A stretch of DNA of 64,000 nucleotides from Virgibacillus sp. MSP4-1 (lineage in GTDB: Bacteria; Bacillota; Bacilli; Bacillales; Alkalibacillaceae), in NCBI RefSeq assembly GCF_010092505.1, contig NZ_CP048021.1, positions 3,162,001 through 3,226,000 of the forward strand, in the 5' to 3' direction. Position numbers and translations under genes: made by a program. This document shows positions 8,187-16,095 of the stretch, piece by piece. The notes beneath the pieces are model-generated. The model saw only the letters and a program-made list of their open reading frames with translations, was not told where the DNA came from and searched no databases. Numbering within the stretch: the stretch's first letter is position 1; each line of letters opens with the position of its first letter.

Positions 8187-9011
8187 ATGAAGCGTATGAA
8201 AAAGAGCTTTTTCATGTTCTTAACGATTGTTTTCATAGCAACAATTATGTTTCCTGGTGTTTTGCTGGCTAAAGATGAAAAGGCGGAAGATAAAGAGGAT
8301 TCAACCAATGATTCCATCCCGAATCATGTATTGAATATATCCAAGGAAAATACTTACCCGAACACAAAAAAGGATCAAACCTATTTAGAGCCTAATGATC
8401 TGGCCAAAGAGTTGATCGACAGTTCCGATCTCAAGGTGGAGAACCCTGAGTTTATTAAAATGTTAAATGAATCATCTTTAAACCCTTCCAAGCTGGCTTT
8501 TGGTTATCGCGGGGAAATTTATCTTGGTCATTGGCCTCTGAATTATAAATCCGATGAATCAAGCATGAACTGGGAGTACCAGGAAATTAATGTGAATGTC
8601 CTGAATAATCTCGGTGGGGACGAGAAGAAATCCTTAAACTATGTGCAAGAGAAGGAAAAGAGAATTAAAGGCGGCTTAACCTCTAAAACAGAGCGGGCAA
8701 ACGATGTCAAAAAAATGATTCAAATGAAGGCGCAATCCAGCACAGATTTGCCATTGGCCTTTGAGACAGTAGTGGGAACAGGTACAAAGAAGGATCAGAC
8801 ATATGGAGTGCCATCTAAAAAAGTAGGCTATTTACACGCATTCGCACCTGCGTTAAATGAGAAGGGTGTCGTTACGTATGGTGAGGTCTATCTAATTTTA
8901 AAGGGCTCAAAAAAACGGCTCGAAATCAGGAACGTAACAAAGCAGGGAATTGGCGCCTGGATTCCGATACAGGACCATGTATCGTTTTCTTTTCAGTTAA
9001 AATCGAATTAA
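8187..9011 (+). CDS. yfkD: YfkD-like secreted protein
   Basis: The roughly 274-residue protein starts with a signal peptide (positively charged KRMKKSF, then about 17 hydrophobic residues ending near VLLAKD). The mature part is hydrophilic, rich in Lys, Asp and Glu, without cysteines or a recognised catalytic motif. Size, signal peptide and position between yfkF and yfkC match YfkD, a conserved Bacillaceae family of unknown role. ATG at 8187 is preferred to the adjacent GTG at 8184 because AAGGAAAGG is better spaced. It is convergent with yfkC across a shared hairpin. Confidence 0.75.
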   Translation: MKRMKKSFFMFLTIVFIATIMFPGVLLAKDEKAEDKEDSTNDSIPNHVLNISKENTYPNTKKDQTYLEPNDLAKELIDSSDLKVENPEFIKMLNESSLNPSKLAFGYRGEIYLGHWPLNYKSDESSMNWEYQEINVNVLNNLGGDEKKSLNYVQEKEKRIKGGLTSKTERANDVKKMIQMKAQSSTDLPLAFETVVGTGTKKDQTYGVPSKKVGYLHAFAPALNEKGVVTYGEVYLILKGSKKRLEIRNVTKQGIGAWIPIQDHVSFSFQLKSN

Positions 9012-9035
9012 CTTGCGATGTAAATCAATGTACAA

Positions 9036-9072
9036 AAAAGTCCGCTATCCCTATTCGTGGGAAGCGGACTTT
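9036..9072 (-). terminator. Terminator between convergent yfkD and yfkC
   Basis: AAGTCCGC and GCGGACTT form the stem, extended by CCC/GGG; on the minus strand TTTTTTG follows, so it mainly serves yfkC, whose stop codon is inside the hairpin. It may also stop yfkD. Confidence 0.8.
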
Positions 9073-9911
9073 ACATCAACATGCTGCATCGCCATTTCAA
9101 TGTTATGATTATATAAAGTTTCTGCAATGATCATTCTCGCCTGTTTAGCGGCGGCGAAGTAAAAGATATCACTGGTTACACCAATAATGGTAAATTTGTA
9201 TCCCCGAAAGCTGTCGTTAAGTGAGGACATACCGTAAACCTGAAATTTTTCTATAGGCTGGTCATGCTGATCTTTTTTCAGATAGTGGCTCAGTTCCTCA
9301 TTTAAACGTTCACAGGCTTCCTCTAAAACCTGATAAACCCGGGTTGGATTTTCCTGAAAACTTGTGGTGATATTTTCAATGACACGCATATGGTCAATAT
9401 TATAATTTTGTATGGAGTTTACCTGACCGTTACTCATCGTGATGAGTTTCCCGCTCCATTCACGAATACGGAGAAAACGAAGGCCAATATCTTCAACTGT
9501 TCCTGTAAACTGATCGTTGACTGTGATAAAATCGCCTTTGTGCAATTGCTTCTCATATAATAGGAAAACACCAGACAGGAAGTCACTAATGACGCTTTGG
9601 GCGCCCAGACCAATGACGATACCAGCCACCCCGGCACCAGCCAGCAGGTTTGTCACAGGAACGTTGAAAACCGAGAGTGCAAATAGCACATAGCCGAACG
9701 TAGCTGTGTAGCGGACAATGGAACGAATCATGGCTTCCAGCGTCTTTTCTTCCCGTTCCTCGATAAAGTTTGTTTTTCTAAAAAAGGTCCGTACGACTCG
9801 TGTAATAAATTTAACGATGACAACGGTGATAATCGCGCCAATGATAAGCTTTGTAATTCGTAAATCGGCAAAGTCACTCCAATAGCCTTGAACTGTATTC
9901 CAAGCATCCAT
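9051..9911 (-). CDS. yfkC: Small-conductance mechanosensitive channel (MscS/YfkC type)
   Basis: The 286-residue protein has three N-terminal membrane helices (about 18-38, 66-86, 90-112) and a cytoplasmic domain. The pore-lining helix is visible as LAGAGVAGIVIGLGAQSVISDFLSG-like glycine/alanine-rich sequence, followed by FLLYEKQLHKGDFITVNDQFTGTVEDIGLR-type beta-domain residues. This is the MscS signature: a channel that opens under membrane tension to release osmolytes on hypo-osmotic shock. Gene order supports yfkC. The product is short compared with E. coli MscS only at its C-terminus. It could well be important in a salt-adapted cell. Confidence 0.88.
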   Translation of the reverse strand: MDAWNTVQGYWSDFADLRITKLIIGAIITVVIVKFITRVVRTFFRKTNFIEEREEKTLEAMIRSIVRYTATFGYVLFALSVFNVPVTNLLAGAGVAGIVIGLGAQSVISDFLSGVFLLYEKQLHKGDFITVNDQFTGTVEDIGLRFLRIREWSGKLITMSNGQVNSIQNYNIDHMRVIENITTSFQENPTRVYQVLEEACERLNEELSHYLKKDQHDQPIEKFQVYGMSSLNDSFRGYKFTIIGVTSDIFYFAAAKQARMIIAETLYNHNIEMAMQHVDVKSASHE

Positions 9912-10001
9912 GGCTTATTCCTCCTTGCTGTATCATCAACGAATATTATACAGAAAAAAAGAAGGAAGCGCGAATGGAATCATAGAAAGAAGGTGAAGAC
10001 C

Positions 10002-10154
10002 ATGAATGAACAACAGGAAAAAATTACAGAACTCAGACAGCGCCTGGAGCAGGTGATGGAACGAATTGAAGGAGTTTCCCCCGACCAGATGACGGTCGAC
10101 GATATTGATCAATTCATCGATATGCTCGACCAGCTTGAGGAAAAATGCAGATAA
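10002..10154 (+). CDS. SE1561-family-like small protein
   Basis: A 50-residue, acidic, all-helical product (MNEQQEKITELRQRLEQ... ending in LDQLEEKCR). The heptad-like Leu spacing suggests a short coiled coil. It resembles the small cytosolic SE1561 family of Firmicutes as I remember it; function unknown. The longer in-frame extension to 9888 lacks a ribosome site, while AGAAGGTGAAG lies properly spaced before 10002. Its stop is directly followed by a GGGGAC palindrome element. Confidence 0.7.
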   Translation: MNEQQEKITELRQRLEQVMERIEGVSPDQMTVDDIDQFIDMLDQLEEKCR

Positions 10155-10190
10155 GTGGGGACTGTCCCCACTTTCTCTAAAGCACTAAAG
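10155..10190. repeat. GGGGACAGTCCC-type palindrome, copy 1
   Basis: GTGGGGACTGTCCCCAC is a perfect 8+1+8 palindrome (10155-10171), followed by CTAAAGCACTAAAGG, a tail shared with copy 2. Confidence 0.75.
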
Positions 10191-10292
10191 GATTTTACTC
10201 AAAGGGTTGATTTTTTTACGTTAATCCTTTATCATGTTAAAACATTAGAGAGTTAGAGTAATAAAATATTAAATTCATAGATTGGAGAAGAA

Positions 10293-11600
10293 ATGATGGC
10301 ATCAGCAGTTATTTTCTCAGTACTTATTATGGTTATTTTAAGTTTATTACGTGTGAATGTTATGGTTTCCATTCTCATATCAGCCCTTGTGGCAGGAGTG
10401 ATGACAGGAAATAGCCTGACAGAAACTGTTACTCTTCTTGTAAATGGAATGTCAGACGGTGGAAACACAGCATTGAGCTATATTCTATTAGGGGCCTTTG
10501 CAGCGGCTGTAAGTTATACAGGAATCACGAGTATTCTTGTGAAATCCCTCATCAGGGTTATTAGAGGGAAAAGAAGTATCATGCTTCTTACTTTAGCTAT
10601 TGTGGCATCTTTTTCCCAAAACTTAATTCCAGTGCATATTGCTTTTATTCCGATTCTTATTCCACCTTTACTAATATTGTTTGACAAGATGAAAATCGAC
10701 CGACGTGGAGTGGCGGCTGCGCTAACTTTTGGACTAAAAGCTCCATACATGGTGATTCCTTTTGGATTTGGGCTTATTTTTCAGAAGACGATTAAAGAAA
10801 GCATGGGTGAAAGTGGATTATCGATATCAATAACTGATATTACCCTGTCCATGATTATTCCTGTTGCAGGGATGGTTGTTGGTTTACTCATCGCTATATT
10901 CTTTACTTACCGTAAAGACAGAAACTATGAAACTAGTGGTGATACGCAGGATGTAGATCTAGAGAGTTTAAGTAATGTGAAATTTGAAACCAAACACTTT
11001 CTTACCTTAATTGTTATTGTTGCAACGATTACTATTCAGGCATTAACAAAAGATTTAGTGATTGGTGCATTGGCTGGTTTGATTCTTATGTTCCTATTTG
11101 TCGTTGTTCCGTTCAGAGAAGGGGAAAACATCATGACAGAAGGAATCAAAATGATGGGGATGATTGCCTTCATCATGCTTGTTTCGAATGGATTCGCAAA
11201 CATTTTGCAGGAAACAGGTTCCGTAAAAGCTTTAGTTGAACAAACGTCCGGAATTCTTGGTGATAACAAGCTCATTATTGCCTTCATTCTGCTTCTGGTA
11301 GGTTTAGTCGTTACCATCGGAATTGGAACTTCATTTGGTACGATTCCGATTCTCGCGGCATTATATGTGCCTATTGCAAGTGAAGCAGGCTTTTCAGCTA
11401 TGGCTATTGCAGCTCTTATTGGAACAGCAGGTGCATTAGGTGACGCCGGTTCTCCAGCATCCGACAGTACATTAGGCCCAACATCTGGTCTAAATGCCGA
11501 TGGAAAGCACAATCATATTTGGGATACCTGTGTGCCAACCTTTACACACTATAACATCCCACTTGTTATATTCGGACTGATTGCGGCTGTCGTCCTATAA
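10293..11600 (+). CDS. yuiF: NhaC-superfamily transporter (YuiF-like)
   Basis: The 435-residue integral membrane protein has about eleven helices and the two-domain pattern of the Na+/H+ antiporter family PF03553/PF13726. Conserved stretches include SFSQNLIPVHIAFIPILIPPLL near residue 108 (read as SQNLIPVHIAFIP), GIGTSFGTIPILAALYVPI near residue 345 and the Gly/Ala/Asp-rich GDAGSPASDSTLGPT near residue 390. Family members include B. subtilis YuiF, which comparative genomics has linked to histidine uptake; that link is recalled, not shown here. The next gene is histidinol dehydrogenase, which makes the link attractive. GGAGAAGAA precedes ATG at 10293. The gene is bracketed by two GGGGAC palindromes. 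Confidence 0.8.
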   Translation: MMASAVIFSVLIMVILSLLRVNVMVSILISALVAGVMTGNSLTETVTLLVNGMSDGGNTALSYILLGAFAAAVSYTGITSILVKSLIRVIRGKRSIMLLTLAIVASFSQNLIPVHIAFIPILIPPLLILFDKMKIDRRGVAAALTFGLKAPYMVIPFGFGLIFQKTIKESMGESGLSISITDITLSMIIPVAGMVVGLLIAIFFTYRKDRNYETSGDTQDVDLESLSNVKFETKHFLTLIVIVATITIQALTKDLVIGALAGLILMFLFVVVPFREGENIMTEGIKMMGMIAFIMLVSNGFANILQETGSVKALVEQTSGILGDNKLIIAFILLLVGLVVTIGIGTSFGTIPILAALYVPIASEAGFSAMAIAALIGTAGALGDAGSPASDSTLGPTSGLNADGKHNHIWDTCVPTFTHYNIPLVIFGLIAAVVL

Positions 11601-11603
11601 TTT

Positions 11604-11638
11604 CGGGACTGTCCCCACATGCTTTAAAGCGCTAAAGG
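11604..11638. repeat. GGGGACAGTCCC-type palindrome, copy 2
   Basis: GGGACTGTCCCCACATGC followed by TTTAAAGCGCTAAAGG, four bases after the yuiF-like stop. The tail contributes the AAGGAAGGG ribosome site of hisD. Confidence 0.75.
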
Positions 11639-11654
11639 AAGGGTGGTTTTTCTG

Positions 11655-12923
11655 GTGAAGATCATTAGGGATTCTCAGGTGAATTTGGAACGGACGATAT
11701 TAGATGAGCATGACGAGCAGTATGATGCAGTCAAAGGGATATTAAAACAGGTGAAAGACAACGGTGATCGAGCACTCTATGCATTAACGGAGCGGCTGGA
11801 TGGTGTAAAACTGCCTGACTTATTAGTATCCAAATCAGAAATTATTGAAGCATATGGGACTGTGGAAAACAGCTTTGTCAATGCCATTAAGCAAGCTGCC
11901 GCAAATATACGCTCCTTTCATGAAAAACAGAAACGGCAAAGCTGGATGGATACGTCACCCAATGGCACCATTTTAGGCCAGCTGGTTCGCCCGATACCCA
12001 AAGCGGGTATTTATGTGCCGGGAGGAAGGGCTGCGTATCCTTCTTCAGTATTGATGAACGGGATTCCCGCACTGGTCGCAGGTGTCGAGCAAATTGTTAT
12101 GGTCACCCCTCCGGACAAACACGGAATGGTTAACCCTGGCGTATTGATTGCAGCTAATGAACTTGGTATCAAACATATCTATAAAATCGGAGGAGCACAG
12201 GCAGTTGGTGCGCTGGCCTATGGTACAGAGACCATACCAAAAGTGGATAAAATCACGGGTCCTGGGAATATTTATGTAGCCTTGGCCAAAAAAGAAGTGT
12301 ACGGATTGGTGGATATTGATTCTGTAGCAGGACCAAGCGAAATCCTTGTGATAGCAGATGAAACGGCGAATCCACAGCTGGCAGCAGCGGATTTGATTTC
12401 ACAAGCAGAGCATGATCCCCTTTCTACGGCAACTATGATTACAACTTCTGATCAAATAGCTAAACAGGTTCGTACAGAGGTCACCCGACAGCTTCAGAAC
12501 CTTCCAAGGCGAGAGATTGCAGAAGCATCCATCGAAAACAATGGAGTCATTTATGTGGTTCCGGACTTGGATACAGCGGTTCAAATGACAAATGATTATG
12601 CACCGGAGCATCTGGAGTTACTTGTAAAAGAACCGTTTGAACTGATAGGCAAAATAAAAAATGCTGGAGCCATTTTCGTCGGTGAAAATAGCACAGAAGC
12701 GATAGGGGATTATTTCGCCGGTCCTAATCACATACTGCCAACGGGTGGAACAGCCAAATTTTCCTCGCCTTTAGGTGTGGATGACTTTATAAAAAAATCC
12801 AGCCTGATTTCCTACAGCAAAGCAGATCTGGATAAAAATGCTGAATCCATCGCAACATTGGCTCAGTTTGAACAATTACAAGGCCATGCAAATGCCGTCA
12901 TTTTCCGAAAACAACGATCCTGA
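11655..12923 (+). CDS. hisD: Histidinol dehydrogenase
   Basis: The enzyme carries out the last two steps of histidine synthesis (L-histidinol to L-histidine, two NAD+ reductions). It has the normal length (about 422 residues). Signature regions include PGGRAAYPSSVLM near 125, IGGAQAVGALAYGT near 185, DKITGPGNIYVA, the Zn/catalytic segments SQAEHDP and YAPEHLEL, and GPNHILPTG near 360. No other his genes are in the window. The GTG at 11655 is chosen over GTG 11643 because AAGGAAGGG is 11 bases upstream of it and too close to the other. Lying directly after a YuiF-like transporter suggests co-expression for histidine supply. Confidence 0.92.
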   Translation: MKIIRDSQVNLERTILDEHDEQYDAVKGILKQVKDNGDRALYALTERLDGVKLPDLLVSKSEIIEAYGTVENSFVNAIKQAAANIRSFHEKQKRQSWMDTSPNGTILGQLVRPIPKAGIYVPGGRAAYPSSVLMNGIPALVAGVEQIVMVTPPDKHGMVNPGVLIAANELGIKHIYKIGGAQAVGALAYGTETIPKVDKITGPGNIYVALAKKEVYGLVDIDSVAGPSEILVIADETANPQLAAADLISQAEHDPLSTATMITTSDQIAKQVRTEVTRQLQNLPRREIAEASIENNGVIYVVPDLDTAVQMTNDYAPEHLELLVKEPFELIGKIKNAGAIFVGENSTEAIGDYFAGPNHILPTGGTAKFSSPLGVDDFIKKSSLISYSKADLDKNAESIATLAQFEQLQGHANAVIFRKQRS

Positions 12924-12984
12924 TGCATGAAAATGCGCTACCTGCAAATACTATAGGCAAAGAGAGAAAAGCAGGTGATGAGGA

Positions 12985-13782
12985 TTGCGTGCATGGAAAA
13001 TTCCGGTGATTATCCTGACAATGCTTTGTGTCATGATTAGTCCATGGTCAGAAGCGTTTGCTTATGATCAGACGGCTTTTGGCTGGGGGTATAAAAAGAA
13101 TACGGAGCATAACCCACCTGATGCAGGGAAATATGGAAAAATGCTTGATGAATATAACAGTTATTATGTTGATAAGTCCGGTGAAAAAGTTGTATATCTT
13201 ACCTTTGATCTTGGCTATGAAGCAGGTTATACGGATATGATATTAGATATCCTGAAAAAGGAAAATGTACCTGCTGCTTTTTTTCTGGCCGGACATTACA
13301 TTACCAGTGCCACTGATCTAGTCAAAAGAATGCATGAAGAAGGGCATGTGATTGGCAATCATTCGTACAATCACCGTGACTTCACCACCCTTAGTGAAGA
13401 AAAAATAAAAGAAGAATTAGACAAGATTAATAAAGAGCTTAACGATGCTATTGGGATTCGTCATACACAATTTGTCAGGCCGCCACGGGGGGATTTCAGT
13501 GAGCGAACCCTTGCGATAACTGAAGAATTAGGCTATACCAGCATTTTCTGGTCTTCCGCACTGGTGGACTGGGGCTCACAAAAAGGATGGAACACGGCCT
13601 ATAAAAATATTATTGATCATATACATCCAGGCGCCATTGTTCTGTTACATGCTACATCGAAGGAAAATGCGCTTGCTCTTGAACATTTAATCCCTGAATT
13701 ACGCAAGAGAGGGTATAAATTTAAGAGCTTGGAATACCTGCTCTGGAAAGAAGAGGTTGACCTTCCATACCAATTTCGTTAA
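12985..13782 (+). CDS. pdaA: Muramic-delta-lactam deacetylase PdaA
   Basis: A 265-residue polysaccharide deacetylase (NodB homology) with a signal peptide (residues 1-26). Motifs: LTFDLGYEAGYT (the PdaA form of motif 1, in which the usual second Asp is replaced), HEEGHVIGNHSYNH (metal-binding His pair), RPPRGDFSE, and VLLHATSKENA. PdaA removes acetyl groups from N-acetylmuramic acid during spore cortex synthesis so that delta-lactams form, which spore germination enzymes need. Start is TTG with GGTGATGAGG upstream. B. subtilis pdaA (yfjS) lies in the same neighbourhood as yfjP, which follows here. A terminator closes the gene. Confidence 0.88.
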   Translation: MRAWKIPVIILTMLCVMISPWSEAFAYDQTAFGWGYKKNTEHNPPDAGKYGKMLDEYNSYYVDKSGEKVVYLTFDLGYEAGYTDMILDILKKENVPAAFFLAGHYITSATDLVKRMHEEGHVIGNHSYNHRDFTTLSEEKIKEELDKINKELNDAIGIRHTQFVRPPRGDFSERTLAITEELGYTSIFWSSALVDWGSQKGWNTAYKNIIDHIHPGAIVLLHATSKENALALEHLIPELRKRGYKFKSLEYLLWKEEVDLPYQFR

Positions 13783-13791
13783 CGATGTTTG

Positions 13792-13822
13792 AAAGCTGTC
13801 TCCAATGGGGGCAGCTTTTTAT
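13792..13822 (+). terminator. Rho-independent terminator of pdaA
   Basis: AAGCTGtC and GgCAGCTT pair around TCCAATGGGG and run into TTTTTATTTG. Confidence 0.75.
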
Positions 13823-13922
13823 TTGTATTTGGGAGAGTTATGTACTTCTAATTACTTCTGGCTTAAATTTAGGGATTCAGGCTGAATGAAGGCGTGATTC
13901 GATTGAAAACTGACAACTCCAG

Positions 13923-14165
13923 CTTGATTATGCTCAAAAAAGATGAATAATGAATGTATATATTTCATTCGCATATAGTTGGACGGATTATAAGAATTTA
14001 AGCTCAATCTTTATGAAAGCAGGTTTAATTATTTTAAAAAATGGATTAAAAAATTTGAAAATAGGTTTAAATCGCTATATTTTGGAGTGAAAAAGAAAAT
14101 TCATGCTTAATTATTACAATTTGTGATGAATACGGCAACTCCAGGATGAATTCTGCACCTTCATA
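13923..14165. repeat. Degenerate tandem array, 20-21 bp units (block A)
   Basis: The gene-free stretch can be cut into about twelve successive units of 19-21 bases, mostly ending in GG or AG: boundaries at 13943, 13963, 13983, 14003, 14024, 14045, 14066, 14086, 14107, 14126 and 14146. Units tend to start with a T/A-rich GAATT/TTAATT core and end in AAAAnAGG or CCAGG. Conservation between units is low, so this is a phased pattern rather than a clean repeat. The same pattern recurs at 30.06-30.56 and 56.70-56.84 kb. Confidence 0.55.
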
Positions 14166-14222
14166 AAATAACGCATTTTTATGGTAAAATACGTCTAACA
14201 CCGATTATAGAGGAGAATTCTT

Positions 14223-15092
14223 ATGTGGACGAAAGAAATAAAGGTAAATGGAATGTTCGACTTTGACTATACCTTGCTTCGTTTTTCCTTTGACCCATTA
14301 GTTGACCTGAATCGTGAAGAGCGTTGGGTTCGAATTCCCCTGCGCCTTGGCACAGAAAAGCACATCGTAAAGGTACGGGCCATCGGTACTCCATATGAAC
14401 CGGTTTTTGAGATACAGGGAAATGACGAGGCCAAGAAGGACAAGCTGATGGCTTTCATTAACGATATTTTTCTTTGGGATCGTGACCTAAGGCCCATTCA
14501 GCAGTTTTTTCAAAAAACAAAACTGGCACCGCTCTTTGAACAATACCCGGGTACTCCAATTGTCAAAGACTTTCATCCATTTGATTGCTTAATGAAAACC
14601 ATTATTCATCAGCAGTTAAACATGAAATTTGCTTACACATTGACTACTAGGTACATACAAAACTTTGGGGAAGAAATCAATGGGGTATGGTTTCAGCCCA
14701 CGCCGGAAAAAGTGGCCAGTCTGGATTATGATGCCTTGAGAGAGCTCCAGTTCAGTCAGCGCAAAGCAGAATATGTAATTGATACAGCACGAAAAATTGC
14801 AGATGGAAAGCTTGATTTGCAGAAGTTATCAGGATTACCAGATGAGGATGTACTTAACATTTTGACCAAGGTACGAGGGGTTGGCCCATGGACCGTGGAA
14901 AATTGGCTTATGTTTGGCTTAGGCAGGGAAAATCTGCTGCCCGCGGCTGATATTGGTATACAGAATGCACTTAAGAAATTCCTTGGGAAAGATAAGAAAC
15001 CGCACAAAGACGACATTTATCAAATGGGTGAAGAGTGGAGTCCTTATCGAAGTTATGCCTCTCTTACGTTGTGGAGAAGCATTGAAGGATAA
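14223..15092 (+). CDS. yfjP: AlkA-type DNA-3-methyladenine glycosylase
   Basis: The 289-residue protein has an N-terminal beta domain (1-90) and a helix-hairpin-helix GPD domain. Key parts are DCLMKTIIHQQLNMKFA near residue 125, the HhH motif LTKVRGVGPWTVENWLM around 220, and catalytic Asp in LLPAADIGIQNA near 242. It would excise alkylated purines in base excision repair. Size and context (pdaA and yfk genes nearby) point to yfjP of B. subtilis. AGAGGAGAATTCTT precedes the ATG. No adjacent Ada-type regulator is seen. Confidence 0.85.
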   Translation: MWTKEIKVNGMFDFDYTLLRFSFDPLVDLNREERWVRIPLRLGTEKHIVKVRAIGTPYEPVFEIQGNDEAKKDKLMAFINDIFLWDRDLRPIQQFFQKTKLAPLFEQYPGTPIVKDFHPFDCLMKTIIHQQLNMKFAYTLTTRYIQNFGEEINGVWFQPTPEKVASLDYDALRELQFSQRKAEYVIDTARKIADGKLDLQKLSGLPDEDVLNILTKVRGVGPWTVENWLMFGLGRENLLPAADIGIQNALKKFLGKDKKPHKDDIYQMGEEWSPYRSYASLTLWRSIEG

Positions 15093-15163
15093 TGGATCAT
15101 TTTCAGGATAACTTCCGGGCGCTGCAATAGATAAAGACTTTACGAAAAAGGGGAAGAGGAAAA

Positions 15164-15919
15164 ATGGCGAAATGGACGTTTAACCATATTGAAACTATTG
15201 GACATATTACAGAAGATAATGATTTTTACAGACAGTATCACTATCCGGAAATGCTGATCCGTTATGATAGTAATTTTATAGAATTTAAGCAGATGCCAAC
15301 GTTGGTGCAGTTAAAAGAGCTGGAGCAGAATATGCGTGAATTTCATCGGCAGTATAACCAGAGGCATCTTAAATTTGAGTTTCCCGATAATCAGAAGCCT
15401 GTTTTTGATGTAATGAACTATTTAAAAGAGAACAAGTATGATGTAGGCTTCCTGGAATTGTACTCAATTGAGCCTGATCAATTCCCCCGTGTAGAGAATC
15501 ATCCAGATATTGAAGTGAAAGAAGTGACGGATGAGCTTTTCAATGACTTTATCAAACTTCAGTATAAACAGGATATTGAAAATGGTGAGGAATTTGCCAA
15601 GGGGAAAATACAGTTGAATGAGCGTCAGCATAAGGATGATCAGTATATGAAGGTTGTCGCTTACTATAAAGGTAAGCCAGCAGGTACAATGAATGTAATT
15701 TTGTCGGAGCAGACAGTAGAAATTGATGATCTGGCTGTGCTTGAAGAACATCAACGTAAGGGAATCGGCTCCAGACTTCAGCGTTTTGTGATGGATCGCT
15801 TCCCGGAAAGCACGATTATTCTGGTTGCTGATGGTGAGGATACACCGAGAGAAATGTACCAGAAACAGGGTTATCAGTATCAGGGGTTTAAGTATGAGGC
15901 GTTAAAAATTGAGAAATAA
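15164..15919 (+). CDS. GNAT-family N-acetyltransferase
   Basis: The 251-residue protein has a C-terminal GNAT fold: the acetyl-CoA-binding motif A is seen as EEHQRKGIGSRLQRFVM near residue 195, preceded by the beta strand VEIDDLAVLE. The N-terminal 110 residues are a second, diverged half possibly also GNAT-like. Substrate cannot be told from sequence. It lies 70 bases after the glycosylase gene with its own GGGGAAGAGG ribosome site and is closed by a terminator, so the two may be one transcript. Confidence 0.82.
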   Translation: MAKWTFNHIETIGHITEDNDFYRQYHYPEMLIRYDSNFIEFKQMPTLVQLKELEQNMREFHRQYNQRHLKFEFPDNQKPVFDVMNYLKENKYDVGFLELYSIEPDQFPRVENHPDIEVKEVTDELFNDFIKLQYKQDIENGEEFAKGKIQLNERQHKDDQYMKVVAYYKGKPAGTMNVILSEQTVEIDDLAVLEEHQRKGIGSRLQRFVMDRFPESTIILVADGEDTPREMYQKQGYQYQGFKYEALKIEK

Positions 15920-15956
15920 GAATGACATTGTATAACGATTTACCTTATTTATATAA

Positions 15957-15988
15957 CAAAAGGGGCTGTCATCTGACAGTCCTTTTTG
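15957..15988 (+). terminator. Rho-independent terminator
   Basis: AAAGGGGCTGTCA and TGACAGTCCTTTTT form a strong hairpin with a T run, ending the acetyltransferase transcript. Confidence 0.8.
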
Positions 15989-16095
15989 TTACTTATCGAT
16001 TCAATCCTTCACAACAGATAAATTGTATCCTGCACAAAGACCCATACATACAGCATAAATAAATATGAGGGGATCAAATGTGAAGGAGGACAATC

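Noticed and set aside
9888-10001. Longer 88-residue version of the SE1561-like protein
   Set aside because: The extension overlaps yfkC antisense, has no ribosome site, and the ATG at 10002 has a good one.
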